DNA of 64,000 nt. Source: Utricularia gibba. Taxonomy: Eukaryota > Streptophyta > Magnoliopsida > Lamiales > Lentibulariaceae. How positions within the stretch are numbered: position 1 is the first letter of the stretch; each line of letters begins with the position of its first letter. Positions 46,985-59,584 of this stretch are shown in pieces. The stretch covers positions 4,030,001-4,094,000 of the forward strand of contig CM007990.1 in assembly GCA_002189035.1 (NCBI GenBank), read 5' to 3'. The translations under genes and the position numbers were made by a program. The notes below the pieces were generated by a model. It was not told the origin of the DNA. It saw only the letters and a program-made list of their open reading frames with translations, and did no database searches.

Positions 46985-49734
46985 AAGAGGGGCGTCTTAT
47001 TCACATTGATTGCCATTAATCTCGATACATACATTGCTTCGTCTTCGTTAATCATTTCAATTTCGAAACGTATACATGACACCCTCTTCCCTCTCTATCC
47101 CCAAAAGGTATTCTAACATCATCATCACAACGACGTTTATACTCCATTAACAATCACCCACAATAATCATACTTTTTGATCAACAACACCCCAACACTTT
47201 CATCTACAGGCGCTTGTGTCAGTGATAACTAAACTACAAGCCACTGCAGCAGTTGCCTTTGATTTCTGTAATCTACGATTCCCAAACACTGAGGAGTGAT
47301 TGGCCATTAAAAACGAGTGTTTGAATGAGAAGAAGGTAAGCAGCATAGGGCTCTTCCATTAATAGTTACAGCATGCAATTATAGCAAAAACTTGCAATTA
47401 ATGAACCACCCCAATTACTCAACCCCTTCAAACCGTGACCCATCATTCATCTGTCTGCATCCGCATTTCGCAGCTACGCATCCCGATTTCCATTACACGA
47501 ACCAAGTTTCACTGTTCCGGATTCGGGGCAACCCGACCCACGTCATTGGGTTTTCGACAGCCGGTCGTGGGCGAAAAATCACGACAATGGTTGTCGGTTG
47601 TATTGACCAATCTAAGCAACCTTAGAGATTTCTTGGCAGTATGTTACAAGAATATTTTTCGAAATAAATTCTAATAAAATAAATTCATGTTTTTGTTTCA
47701 ATATAAATTGTTCGTGTTTAGTAATGAGATTATTTTTTAAACATTCATAAGTAAATAAGAGTTATTTTAAATAAATTTTCATTTTATTTCTCGAAAAATG
47801 CTTTTCGAAAATTAATTCTGCTAAAAAAACAAATTACGTCTCAATAGATTTTTCAAAATAATAAACGATACTGAAATTTTATTATTTCGTTTATATTTTG
47901 TGATAAAACTGTTATCTAACGTTTTTTTTTCAAAATTTTCATTATAAGTTGTATCAAGGGTGACATCTTTACTATTATTAGAACAGAATTCATTCGTATT
48001 TAATAACAAAACTAAGCATAACCTATTCTAAACAAACCCGAATAACAACATCATGGGTGAAATTCCTTTTTATTTTAGATGAAATAAAATAAAATAAACA
48101 ATGGGTGGGTTGATGTTTAAATGAAGCTATTAAGAAAAAAGATTAGGTGTTAAGAGTTAGGGAGGAGAGGGGAAGACATTCCTGACCACTGACTGCTCAA
48201 TAATCACAAAACAAATCATTTTCCGTGTCATCACTTTCATCCACATGTTGTCTGCATAAGCTAAACTAATCATCGGGAGCGAATAATTAGTAGACAGCCT
48301 GATCACAATTATATTAACATTAATTGGGGAGATTAACTCAATAAATCTATTTTTTTTTGTTTTTTTGGAAAAAGCGTGCAGCCGACACCGACAGTGTACG
48401 CTAGTCGTGCTGTTGAAAAACAACCGCGACTTTTGGAATAATGGTCACGCTGAAACAAGTATCCTTTTCTATCATACTACGGATAGTTAAATTCGTGGAT
48501 ACATGGATTGGGGTACGTAGATTATTGACCCGTAAGTGATATTTATTAAAATATAAATTAATCATAGTTATAAGATGTAATGTAATCAAGTCAAAAGAAA
48601 TAGCATTTATAATAAAACATACAAGATGAGAAATTAATCGAGTTACATATTCATATTAATCAATACTCAAAGAAAAAAAAGTATACTTGATACATATTAC
48701 AACTATATAAGTTTTCTTACTTTTTCACAAATGAATCAATGGAAGCAAAATGAAGATGGCTTGAATTTTTTTTCGATAAATTAAGATTCGAGATCAAAAT
48801 CAAGAAATTGTGATAATATTTCAAAGTAAATTGATCGTAAAATATAAAATTAATATTTTATTAACTTTTTAATAAATCTTTGAGAGTAGGATTTTTGGGC
48901 ATGTGGGAGTTTCATTTTTACAATTTTTGGTGGTATAATTTTGGCAAATGATTGACAAAAAATGTTTATTAGAATAAAGTGGTGGGCTTAAAGTGAAAGG
49001 ACGGTTCTACCCTCCATTACACAGTAACTTCACAGACCTGTTCATGAGTGCATGCATGTATGTCGTGGTTTCTTAAATAATTGTCTACGGGGAAGGTTGC
49101 GCACATGCGCCGTAGCGCCACCGGCACCTTAAGGTTCGGACAGTAAACCTCGACAGCTGTAATGACACCACAAAGAGGCTACTGTGTTTCTTGAATCCAA
49201 TGTGCACGCAACAGTGGAGACGGATGCGGAATCAGCTGCTGCGACGTCGAATCGCGATGCCCAGCGGCGGACAGCTCGGTCTGAAACAGAGAGAGGGTCG
49301 AATTCTAGGCATGGGATCCTGCCTGAACAGTGAAGCATTATTATTCACCATGTTTTATTAATACATGAACAGGAAAACATGTCTCTGATTGCTTCGTTTG
49401 GATCTCCCCCGATAAGAAGAAACCACCCACTCCCCTATGATTCCTGTAGGATAGGATGATACGTTGTTATAAGGCATTAATATATGGGATGCGATCAAAC
49501 TACTCTTTTTTATATAACTTGTTTGGTTATTGAACAAGAAATTGGATGAGATTATAACATGCTTTGATATTATTTGTATGAAATTGCATATATATCCTTG
49601 GATCATTGCGTTTACTAAAAGTATACATATTGTATGATATTTCTGTCTGTGGAGGATTTGGAATCACTATTTTTTTTTTATAAATTCACTCAAAACCTAT
49701 CTCACCAATCAAACAAGGGTTATTAAATCTTATA
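46985..49734. other. Spacer, no recognised gene
   Basis: 47000-47600 is balanced and probably upstream sequence of the MYB gene. Beyond that AT-rich DNA prevails, with a GC-richer patch at 49090-49320 whose frames match nothing I know. Confidence 0.5.
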
Positions 49735-50035
49735 GGTGGTGTTTGGTATATAATTTAATGGTGGTTTTAAAATATATTTTATTTAAGTTTGGTAAGAAGT
49801 TTTAATTTAAAATTGATTTAAAATAAATTAAAACCACATATAAAGTTCTTGAAAACTGAGGGGATGATATGTTTTATATTAAACCGCAGATTCATTCCTA
49901 ATTTACCCTAATCTCTCCTTCAATTCTAAATAAATATAAAACCACAATCCAAACATCTTTTCATACTAAAAACATAAAATATATTTTATCGTAAATCATA
50001 TTATCAAAATCTTAAATCATCTACCATACACAACC
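49735..50035. repeat. MITE-like repeat of about 300 bp
   Basis: The left end GGTGGTGTTTGGTATATAAT and the right end on the minus strand (GGTTGTGTATGGTAGATGAT) are imperfect inverted repeats, similar over about 25 bp. The inside is AT-rich and non-coding. No target duplication was found. Confidence 0.5.
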
Positions 50036-53000
50036 ATGATGTGTTAGAGCGTGGGTGACCTTGAATGAGACCAAAATGAATGGAATAGTAAAAACACAAT
50101 GATGTGGCGGGGATATGCTCCTAGATTTGAAGTTGTGGCTACTTGTAGGTTAAGTGGTTAACTAATGATTAGCATTGAATAACTTTAGTAGAAAAGTGAC
50201 TCTTGGGTCACATTTATCAAATGCACATGGCACGATGCGATGGGGATTAAAGTGATTACTCAGTTTTTAAGCTATAATCGATTAGCATTCCAAACAAAAA
50301 ACGCCAAAATGCCTTTTTTTAACCATGGTTAGATTAGGATTTTAATTCATTTACTTTTAGGTTTCAGACGTGTTAATTTGCTCCATATTAATTTACAAAT
50401 GTGAAAAAATATAAATATCTTTTATAAAAGGTATTATTTAATCAAGTGTTATTTATTACATGTTTATTATAAAGTTTTAAACTTAGGTTTGATATACAAT
50501 ATTACCAAAACTCTCATAAATGATGCCATTACATTTCTTTATCATTGAATCAACTAAGCTCATATAATACATGAGTCTGTACATTGATCCTAGCAATGGG
50601 ACGTCTTTAGACCGAAGGTGTTGGATAAACGCATGGCAGAAGAACATCTCTGGGATTGCGGGTGTTGGCTGGTTCTGTGAAGGGCATGTGCGCATCATGA
50701 TTGCGGCTTCTTCTTCTCCTTTTTTTAATCTGCATGAAGGAAAGCAAGTGTAAGGTTGATATCATGGGTAGGGTAGGGTAGGGTAGCTACTCCTCTAGAA
50801 ATAAATGAAGACGAAATGAATAAATAGTTGAGGAGGGTTCTTAAAGAGTGGGAAACAGGATTACAGCCAATCTCATCGCTATCATCAATAATGCCAAATT
50901 ATGATGGATGGAGGCGGAAGCAGAGCTCCATATTTAAAATGCACAGTGGCCAACAAGATCGATCGATGTGTGCTCCTCAGTTCAAGTGTAGGAGGGAGGG
51001 GGAGGGACCCTACGCACCCCCGAGAAACCAAAACCAGAAGATCAGGAGATTAGATTTAGGGCAGCCATCCCCCTCCTCCTCCTCCACACGATGCTTTCTT
51101 TGGTGCTGGCCCCTCCTTAATCTATCCACTAATCTTCGTTTGGGGGCACTAATCATGTATTTGATAAACTGTGATATTAAACAAGTACTTAGATTTTTTT
51201 GAACTAGCCCCAACGGAGGGATTCAATCGAGGTTTTTTTTTTCAATGTTAGAATGGATTGTTGACCTCCCCATTTAAAAAAATGGAAGTTTAATTTTTGG
51301 TGAATTTTAATATTTGAAATTATTTTTATTTCCTAAAAGTTGTGATTCAAAATCAAGATTTTGCTTCAATGTGAAAGTAGAACTAATTGAAGTTAAGTAT
51401 TGTCTAAAACTGTATATATTAATGAAAAGGTCACTGAAATGAAGAATAACTAAGACACTTGATCTTTATGAAGAAGTGCAGTTGTTAATTGATACATTTT
51501 ATGAATAAAAGATGGAATGAAGAAAATGAATTGTAAATGATAAAAATAAAGAAATATATTGAGAATAAATTATAATTAAAAAATCTAAACGGACAGAAAT
51601 GATTGAAATTTGTCTATTATGAATCTTTAAATAAAACTACCCCAACCCTGATGCTTATTAAATCAATTCATAAATGATACCAAACACCTCCTTACTTCCT
51701 AAGTAAAAAATTTGAAAACCACAAACACTATTAATAATAAATTAAGCATTTAATTTATACCTACTTTTCGAGATGTTGGATGCTTTTATAACACCTATTT
51801 TATAATCAAGCTTATTTTCTAAGGGTAACTTTGAAAAACCATTTATCTACAAAGAAAATCAATAGTTGTTTTAAGAATTATTTTATTTTTAAAAATTTAT
51901 TGATTTTTCATTTACTATGAGTGGTCTTTGAGAATTATTTCAATTTTATTAGAAGTTTAATAAGCAAGTTTATGTGAAGATTGATTTTTGAGAATTCATA
52001 TTAATATGCACATTTATATTTATACCCATATTTTTTTATAAATAATCAAAAAAATACATATTTAAAATAAACTATTGAAATATATTGATTTTTAATTATA
52101 ATTTTAATATAAATGAACTTTTTAATTCATAAATTTAGAAACATGGATAAATGTGCTTTTTTTCTTATTTTTTTGTATTGCAAATATAAATTAGTTCATA
52201 AATATTCATTTAAAAAATTCAAATATACATCATTTTGTCATAATTTTCAATTATGTTAAAATCACTTGCGAGAGTGGTTTGCCTAGTTTTCACATTGGAT
52301 AAACAATTTAAGACGCAAAATATGTCGAAAATGCATGTGACCAAATTGTTGTGTAACAATTGCATATTATTAAAAAGTGTTATACTTGAATACTGTTTTT
52401 TTATTTTATTTTGCGGTAGTTAAGAGGAGGGATATTGCACGTTTGGGATAAGGAAAGTGTGCAGTGTAACGTGCCCGTTACACATCCATAAAGACCGACA
52501 CCCGCTACGGATTTGGACATTTGAGCTAGAGGCGAGCTGTCCTGTGAAGCCAAGCCACCAGGGCCGTCAAATGATGATCGATTCCACAAAAAAGGTCAAA
52601 TGATGCCCCCAAATGTGGACCTCTTGCCCACCCAGAACCAGTCCCGGGTCTTGTGCTTGTCGCCCATTAAACCCCAAGCCGTCGTTCTACTGTGTGTGTG
52701 ATTCATGGCTGCTCAACTCAAGGCTCCATGGATACCAGTAGGACCCAAGCATTTAAAGCTCAGCAAGTAACTGTTTCGCGGTCGAACATCTCCTGAAACG
52801 ACCGTCGGGAAACATGGGATTGGAGCAGCATTTAGGAAAGCAGAAAGCTCTTCTTTTCTTCTGGACCGAAGAGAACAGGGACGGCGAACCACATCGGCAT
52901 ATCTTTACAGCCAAGTCCAGGTGGGGGTGGGGTGTGTATGAGATATGAATGAGGGAGTTCGTCTCTTCTAAATGTCCCTACTGGAGCAAACTCCAAACGG

Positions 53001-53754
53001 TGTCGTTTTGGGAAGACAACAAAAAGTTGGTTTGACTATTCCATTCCTTGTCTACAACGGGAGCCTGCCTTTCTTTCGGAGTAGTGAATACCGTACGTGC
53101 ATTTCTCTTGGACATTCCGAATGATAAGGAGTGCCTGATTTAATGTTCCATTGGATTTTACTCCCATGAAATGGCGAAACTTTTATGGAATATAATTCAA
53201 TTGTAAAATAATTAAATGGTTATTCGAACGATCTTTAGTAATTCGATGAAATTCTCGTCATTGACCATCTTGATCATTTTCGCAATTCAATGATTTTAAC
53301 GAAAACCGAAATCTTACAATGGTAAAAATAAAGTTAATTACAACATCTGTCTGCAAACGTGCGTAATGTGTTCAGCAATCTCCAAATGCAGGAAGGAGGA
53401 CGTTTTAGGTACACATTACACGTCCCACTTTCAGGTGGAGTACAAAGAATGTGATGGTAGGAAAAATGGAAGAACGGCTCCGCAAAGGTGGAAAGACGCA
53501 AGGACGAGGACCGTATGCACCATCAAATCCGGGAACACACACATCCATTTCATTTACCTTCCGTTTATGCTATTTCTCGAAATCAATTTAGAAAATTACG
53601 TTTACTTTTATTAAAATAAAATATTGATCTCTATAAGTAATAAACGTTTATATTTTTCTAAACATAATTTCATTCAAGACTAAATGTTTGTTGTTTGAGT
53701 TCATACAAAAATTAGAGATTTGAAAAAAAAATGGCGTGCTTTGTAATTTTAGAA
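50036..53754. other. Spacer, no recognised gene
   Basis: A (GGGTA)4 run lies at about 50767-50787, not of plant telomere type. 50560-51120 and 52400-53080 are less AT-rich, and their frames (up to 124 codons at 50828-51202) have no recognisable motif. The remainder is AT-rich. Confidence 0.45.
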
Positions 53755-53918
53755 TATGTTTGGTATATGGATAAATTATATTAGAGATAAGATGTGGTAT
53801 ATAAAAATAAGGTTGTATGATAGAATAATTTTATCCTAATCCTTCCTCTCTTATTATTTTATATCATATTCATAATATAAATTATTTTAAATATAATTTA
53901 TCTCACATATCAAACATA
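53755..53918. repeat. MITE with strong terminal inverted repeats
   Basis: The left end TATGTTTGGTATATGGATAA and the right end on the minus strand (TATGTTTGATATGTGAGATA) continue to matching AATTATATT, giving about 28-30 bp of inverted repeat around a total of about 165 bp. It is non-coding. The target duplication is unclear, so the superfamily is not assigned. Confidence 0.65.
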
Positions 53919-56846
53919 CTATTTTGTTTCCATTTAATTATCCCTTTTTATCCTCTCTATCAAACAGACTCTTATGTTATTATTATAGTAGGTTTTCAGA
54001 GAAAATTTTATCTATTGAAATTATATATCATAATATTAAAAAGTGCATAATTAAAAAAATTATAGGAATTTTATCGACTAAAAAAATAAATTTTTAATTA
54101 TATCTTTAAAAGTAGATGGTAGAATTTTTGAGATGGATAATGAATTTATTGATAAAAAAGGGACTAAAAATAATAATTAAAAAAAGAAAAAAAAATTGAA
54201 CGAAGAGAGATAACATTGTGTTTTGATATTATAGAATTAATTTATATTATTTAATATATTTAAGCTCATGGGTTTGAAGGGGCCGGGCAAATATTTCCAT
54301 GCACTCCCGTCCCGCTCATGCACAAAGGGCGAAAAATTGAAGCTTTGAGAAGGTCGCGATCCTTGTGCCTGCAATTTGATGTCGTCATTAAAGGTTTGCA
54401 CATGCGATGGGTCCGCCTCCACCTGCTAACCCGATCCGAATTCCTCACGGCGGCACCGATCATCCATCCCGCTTGTCCGCTTCACAAACTCCCAAACCCT
54501 AACCAACCCAATCCATTCACTTTCCTCTTCGCCTTTTTCATCCTCCTCCTAACCATTCTTTATTCAAAGATACGTTTTTTGAAAACCAGTTCATTTTTTT
54601 TTTCTTTTTAGGATAAGCCAAGGTTTGGAAGCCAATTCAATTTAATCTTCAAAGAATCGATACTACCTTTCAAATATGTATTGATTCTCCTTTATGAGAA
54701 TCAATTCATTTTTTAAAAAAACATGGATATACAGCTTCTTATACAGAATTATTTTTTAAAATTTGATTTTAATAAGTAATTTACTATTATATTCGTTTAT
54801 TAATACAGAATTAGAATTAATATCATTTTTAAAATAAATACTAATTTGATAATATTAGTAAAGAGTTTGACAAATATTGATATTATATAGTATGCTTTAT
54901 TTAAATAAATTTATAAAATGTGATTATTAATAAATATGAGTAAATATGTAATTTAGGATAAATATGTAATTTACTTATAAAAAACATTTCTTATTTTTTT
55001 TACTCTAAACATTAAACAATGCTACAATTTCAAACATATATCAATTATCATTTTTAAAATATTATTAATAATATATGTATTATTTACTAAAATTATTTCT
55101 CAATTTTCCTATTTAGTGTAAGAAATACTTTAAAAAAATCTTAAATATATGCTTAAAAATTTTAGTTCATTAAAATCAATTTTAGATTGATTTTTTTCAA
55201 ACGATCTCTAAATATATATTACTAGAGATTCACATAATTAATATTAATTATCCAATGGACCAGCAATACTCCTAGCACTGTGCATCATATGGCCCAGGGG
55301 TTTCCTATTCCTAACTTGTGACGAGAATTGTTCAAGAATATACACGTTTCTTGAAAAGCCTTATTTATTATTTTAATAGAAAAATAAATTTGGTCACGTT
55401 CCCACAAATACTATCCACGCTTTTACAAAAAACGTGTGCTTTCCGCGTGGGTTGAATTCGTTTCCAGTTTCAACCTAATAACTTTTGTTCTATTTAATTT
55501 TTGTTTTATAAAGTAAGTTACTAAATATGATTTATCACACATGAAATTCTGGGTTATGCTCATCTCGTTCGCAATCGATGTGGGATTTAACTCATATCCT
55601 TAGACAATGTATCATATGCTATACTATTAAAAAAACTTCATGGACCATAATTATCATACTTCAAGAAGTCCGCGTACCAACTCTTTTTAATTATCACACA
55701 TTTTTTTTGTATAGATATTTATTTATTTCGTGAGCGCATACATCATGAGATTAATGACCAAAAAAAAAGAAAAGAAAAGAAAAGGGCATGGGGAGGAAAA
55801 ATAGATGTGGAGGAGAAGCGGAGTGGTATTAATTAAATGGGTGTTGATTAGTGTGTTATTATCACACGGTTAGGGGACATGATCACGTGCACATCCTTCT
55901 GTTATGCGATAATGACAGCTAATCTTAATTAAACTTTCTATCGTGGCATCATTTTCACAAACTAATCAAACCGTCACTTCCACACCCTGACAAGGGAGGA
56001 GGCCGGTTTAGCCCTTGGCCTCATCCTCGCACCCGCCGACACTCCCAAGGATCACTAACTAACTTATCTCGACGCGCCGTGCGGAAACAACAACAACGAA
56101 AAGGAAAAGGGGGTAACAATGCTTTCCGGCGAGTTGAGTTGAATTCACGGCAGCGAGTTCGTCGAGCTGCTTTCCTGGCGAAGAAAATGGAGCCCATTCT
56201 GATTGGTCAGGGCGAGGTGCGTGCTTGAGGGGCCTGGGCAGTACGTTCCGCACCGGTTCTGGCTGGGCCCTCTCTTTGCAAATGGGCTCAAGAGTAGGCG
56301 GGATGGGGCACATTGTTTTTACGGGCCGGGGCCGGGCGGGGCTCCTATATAGCAACCAGACTGGAGCGATGGACGGGATGGGTCATTGCATTTGTGCGCA
56401 CAAGCAATGCATGAGCCGGAACATGAAGCCACAAATAGCCCTGCAAACTCGGATCTTTCGCCAAAATCTTGAGCCCAATTGCATGATTTTTGGGCCGAAC
56501 CTTGAGCTCGTCAAGCTTTAATGTTTTTTTAATGAAAAAAACTATTAAATATTTGTATTCCATTCTAACAAATCATTTCATTTTGATTTCACGATCATGT
56601 CATAGAAAGTGTAAATCATTGATTCTAATATTCAATTTAATATTATTCAGCTAGTAATACATGAACATATAATAATCGATGCTATTTTTAACATAAAAGT
56701 TGGCTCTTCTTATCTTCATTAATCAACGAGATATATGGTAATGTCTATGTCAATTATTCATACTCCTTAGCATAGTGCAAACTTACCATTACCTTCTAAG
56801 TTTTAAGATGATCATTGGATTTGTTGTTTATCTCAAGTATTGCAAC
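53919..56846. other. Spacer, no recognised gene
   Basis: A balanced patch at 54270-54540 and a GC-rich patch at 55980-56400 (with GGGCCGGGGCCGGGCGGGG at about 56321) interrupt AT-rich DNA. Frames there are under 100 codons and unfamiliar. The AT-rich part at about 54570-55210 has weak inverted ends and may be another decayed MITE. Confidence 0.4.
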
Positions 56847-57293
56847 TGATGGGTGGGTTCCTCCACATGTGGGGCCCACATAAATATTAAAAAAAGGCTG
56901 CAGTTGATGTCATTGAGCGGCGAGAATTGGTGGGTTGGTGGTTCCCCTCTATACACTTCCCCATAAGTGTATTCCAATGAATCCTAACACAAGAGATCTT
57001 TGGTGTTTTTGATTGAGTTTTCGATTTCTGAGGATAGAATAGGAAAATGAGAAAGATAATATTCTTTTCAATTCGTATTTCTTGCTCAGTATAGTTTTCA
57101 TACCAAGGATAGAAAGAGAGGGTAAAATCCGATAATTTATTAGAATAAATCTTTTTGAATTCACTGTGGTAAATAGTAAATTTTCTCTAAGTTGAGTGTA
57201 GATGTAACCCTTATTTTGAGGTAAACCATGTTATATCTTTGTGTTTATTTTCTTGATTTTTTAGGTCAAGTTTGTGTTTGGTATCGATTGCGC
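56847..57293 (+). repeat. Left LTR of the copia element
   Basis: It aligns with 60568-61044: shared words include GGTGGTTCCCCT, ACACTTCCCCATA, CACAAGAG and GATAATATTCTTT. The last few bases (expected ...CA) seem lost at the junction with pol sequence. Confidence 0.75.
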
Positions 57294-57888
57294 CCTACTA
57301 GATTTTCATCATATGAGTTTATTATGCCTACTGACGAGGGAGAACCTGAAAGCTTCCAGGAGGCTATGGAAAGCCGAGATAAAAATCTGTGGATAGAATT
57401 TGATGAAGAGGAAATAAGGTCCTTGAATGACAACAAGACGTTTCAATTGGTGAAGTTGCCTGAGGCAAAAAGGCACTAAGGTGCAAGTGGGTTTTCAAAA
57501 TAAAGCATTCTGAAAATAGCTCGAAGTCGCAATATAAGGTCTAGGCTAGTGGTGAAGGGTTTCAACCAGAGAAAGGGAATCGATTATGATGAGATATTTG
57601 CACCAATTGTGAAGATGACATACATCCGTGCAATGCTGGGGTTAGCAGCAAGTCTCAACTTGGAAGTTGAGCAAATGGATGTCAAGATGGTGTTCTTACA
57701 TGGTAATCTTGAGGAAGAGATCTACATGGAGTGGTCAGAAAGTTTTTTCAAAAAAGGAAAAGAAGACGAGTGCTGACCCACTATGTGTTCTTCAAGAGGT
57801 TCGTGGATGATGAATTCTACAGAAGAGTCGTTGACTTTGTGATTCTGTTACTCTATGTTTACGACACGCTAATTGTTTTTCAAGAGTT
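57294..57888 (+). pseudogene. Copia reverse transcriptase, 5' part
   Basis: It contains E-G-E-P-E-S-F-Q-E-A-M-E-S, L-N-D-N-K-T-F-Q-L-V-K-L-P, then (57549-57776) V-K-G-F-N-Q-R-K-G-I-D-Y-D-E-I-F-A-P and V-E-Q-M-D-V-K-M-V-F-L-H-G, the first RT block with its catalytic Asp. Frame breaks occur at about 57477 and 57774. The segment ends within the second RT block (the position of Y-V-D-D reads Y-D-T or similar). Confidence 0.8.
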
Positions 57889-57897
57889 CTGATACCA
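57886..57897 (-). other. Inverted primer-binding site
   Basis: The minus strand reads TGGTATCAGAAC, one base from the usual copia primer site, two bases beyond the end of the inverted LTR. Confidence 0.65.
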
Positions 57898-57899
57898 CT

Positions 57900-59435
57900 T
57901 GTTGTGTGCAATCGATATCAAACAAAAACTTGACTGCAAAAATAAAAAAAAATAGACATCGAGATTTAACGTGATTCACCCCAAAATAAGGGCTACATCT
58001 ACACCCAACTTCGAGAAAAATTCATTATTTACTACAGTGAATACAAGGAGATGTCTACCATCTCCTTAAAAACTCTATTAGGCAAAAAATATGAATAGGA
58101 AAGAATACTATCTTTCTCATTTCCCTATTCTACCCTCGAAAATTGATAACATATATTTTTGAGTGACTAAGTACATGGAAAAGATTTATATTGTGCTACA
58201 AAAATTTAGTTTTACTGCCTAGTTTTATATTTTTGTATAGAATACCGTAGTAATGCAGTGCAGGTCGCAACACAAATCTCAAAGAGCTGAATATGAACAG
58301 TGTGGTGGTAGAGGGTGAGACATAAGTCTGAAAAAGAGTACACAAAAAATCCAAGAAAGAGGAAAAATGGGAATTTTGGACAAAATGAGGGAAAATTGGA
58401 GAGAGAAGGCAGATCTACCATTGGAGTCTCACAACACATTTTTCTAGAGAAGGTTTTTTGGAGAGGAAGAAGGATGAAGACGAACAGGAACTAAGCTCAT
58501 GCTTGAAGACTATTTTCCGTTTCCAAGGATTATTACTCCTAGCTAAGATTAGCTAGTGAAGATTTCCAGCTTTCTATTGAACTTTTAAGTTCTTGCTTGT
58601 TAATTTTCTGATAGTCAACTGAGACATGAGTGCATGGTGAATGATGTTTTCTCTTCTGTTTTCGTTTGTCTTAAGCATGAGTGGCTAAGCACTTAGGGGG
58701 TGCCTTGGGGTGAAAAGAGGAGAATCATGCTAATCCATCCTTAGACCTAATCAATCATAAATCACGCCACTTTCTTAACAAATCAGGATAGATCTAGGAG
58801 AGGGAAGTAGTGAAACTCAACTTAACAACCCTAATTAGAGGTAGACCAAAGATTAGGGGGAAAAACAAGAATCCGGGTAGATCTAGATCTTGTGAGTTAG
58901 TTGTATGATTTATGGTTTGTATGACCTTGTTTAGTGATAAGCATACATCTCCTAGGAGTCCCAAGTCATCACCCTTTCCATTCCAGAAACTACTGAATCC
59001 CAAAACTTATTACTCTTCTTTACTGCATTCTATCCTTAGTCCTAGTTAAGACCAATTTTATCAACGTGACACTAATTTCATGCATTAACTTTCACATAGC
59101 AAGCACCTGCTCTTCGTGTTCAACCCTAATCACTATGCTCGTAATTGTATAATGTTTTAATGTGTATTAGGTTCTAAATTTATTTGATAGGAAGATTTAC
59201 ATTTGCAACGTGTAAATTTTTCATTTATCAAAAATCAAAAAACTCACTCAAAACACCTAATATGCTGAGAGCTCTTGTGTTGGGATTTCGGAATACTCTA
59301 TGGAGAAGTGTTCTCCTTTATTTATAGAGGGTAACCACCAATCCCCCAGTCGACACCACCAATTCTCGTTGGCCAATGCCACCAACTGCATGTTTTTTTA
59401 ATATTTGTGTGGGTCCCAAATTGATGAATCCATCA
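57900..59435 (-). repeat. Inverted copia LTR, split by a solo LTR
   Basis: On the minus strand it runs TGATGGATTC (59435) to CACACAACA (57900), interrupted by the insertion at 58144-59230. Without the insertion it is about 445 bp and aligns with both LTRs of the surrounding element but is clearly diverged from them. It has a polypurine tract on one side (59452-59437) and a primer-binding site on the other, so it is bordered by internal sequence on both sides rather than by host DNA. Confidence 0.75.
58144..59230 (+). mobile_element. Solo LTR of a Ty3-type element
   Basis: A 1,087-bp unit starting TGATAAC and ending TTATCA with no internal genes, flanked by a perfect 5-bp duplication AAAAT (58139-58143 and 59231-59235). 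Removing it restores the continuity of the inverted copia LTR. A fragment with a related start occurs at 5974. Solo LTRs arise by recombination between the two LTRs of one element. The Ty3 class is inferred from length and terminal sequence only. Confidence 0.85.
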
Positions 59436-59457
59436 ATTCTCCCTCTCCCGACACATC

Positions 59458-59580
59458 GGTGAGTTGGTCAACCCAATGACTCTTTTATAGAATTCATCAT
59501 CCATGAACCTCTTGAAGAACACATAGTAGCTAGCACTCGTCTTCTTGAAGTTGTGCTTCTCCATGACTGAGTCAAACTTT
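59458..59580 (-). pseudogene. Inverted copia RT fragment with polypurine tract nearby
   Basis: On the minus strand the fragment corresponds to the stretch before the second RT block of the surrounding element (compare 57760-57832). It passes directly into sequence that normally lies beside the 3' LTR, including a purine-rich GGGAGAGGGAGAA. This shows an internal deletion of RNase H and the rest of pol in this copy. Confidence 0.7.
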
Positions 59581-59584
59581 CTGT

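Noticed and set aside
46438-47019. 193-codon plus-strand open frame
   Set aside because: It is antisense to exons 1 and 2 of the MYB gene and has no domain.
50767-50787. Telomere-like repeat
   Set aside because: The unit is GGGTA rather than the plant TTTAGGG, and there are only four copies.
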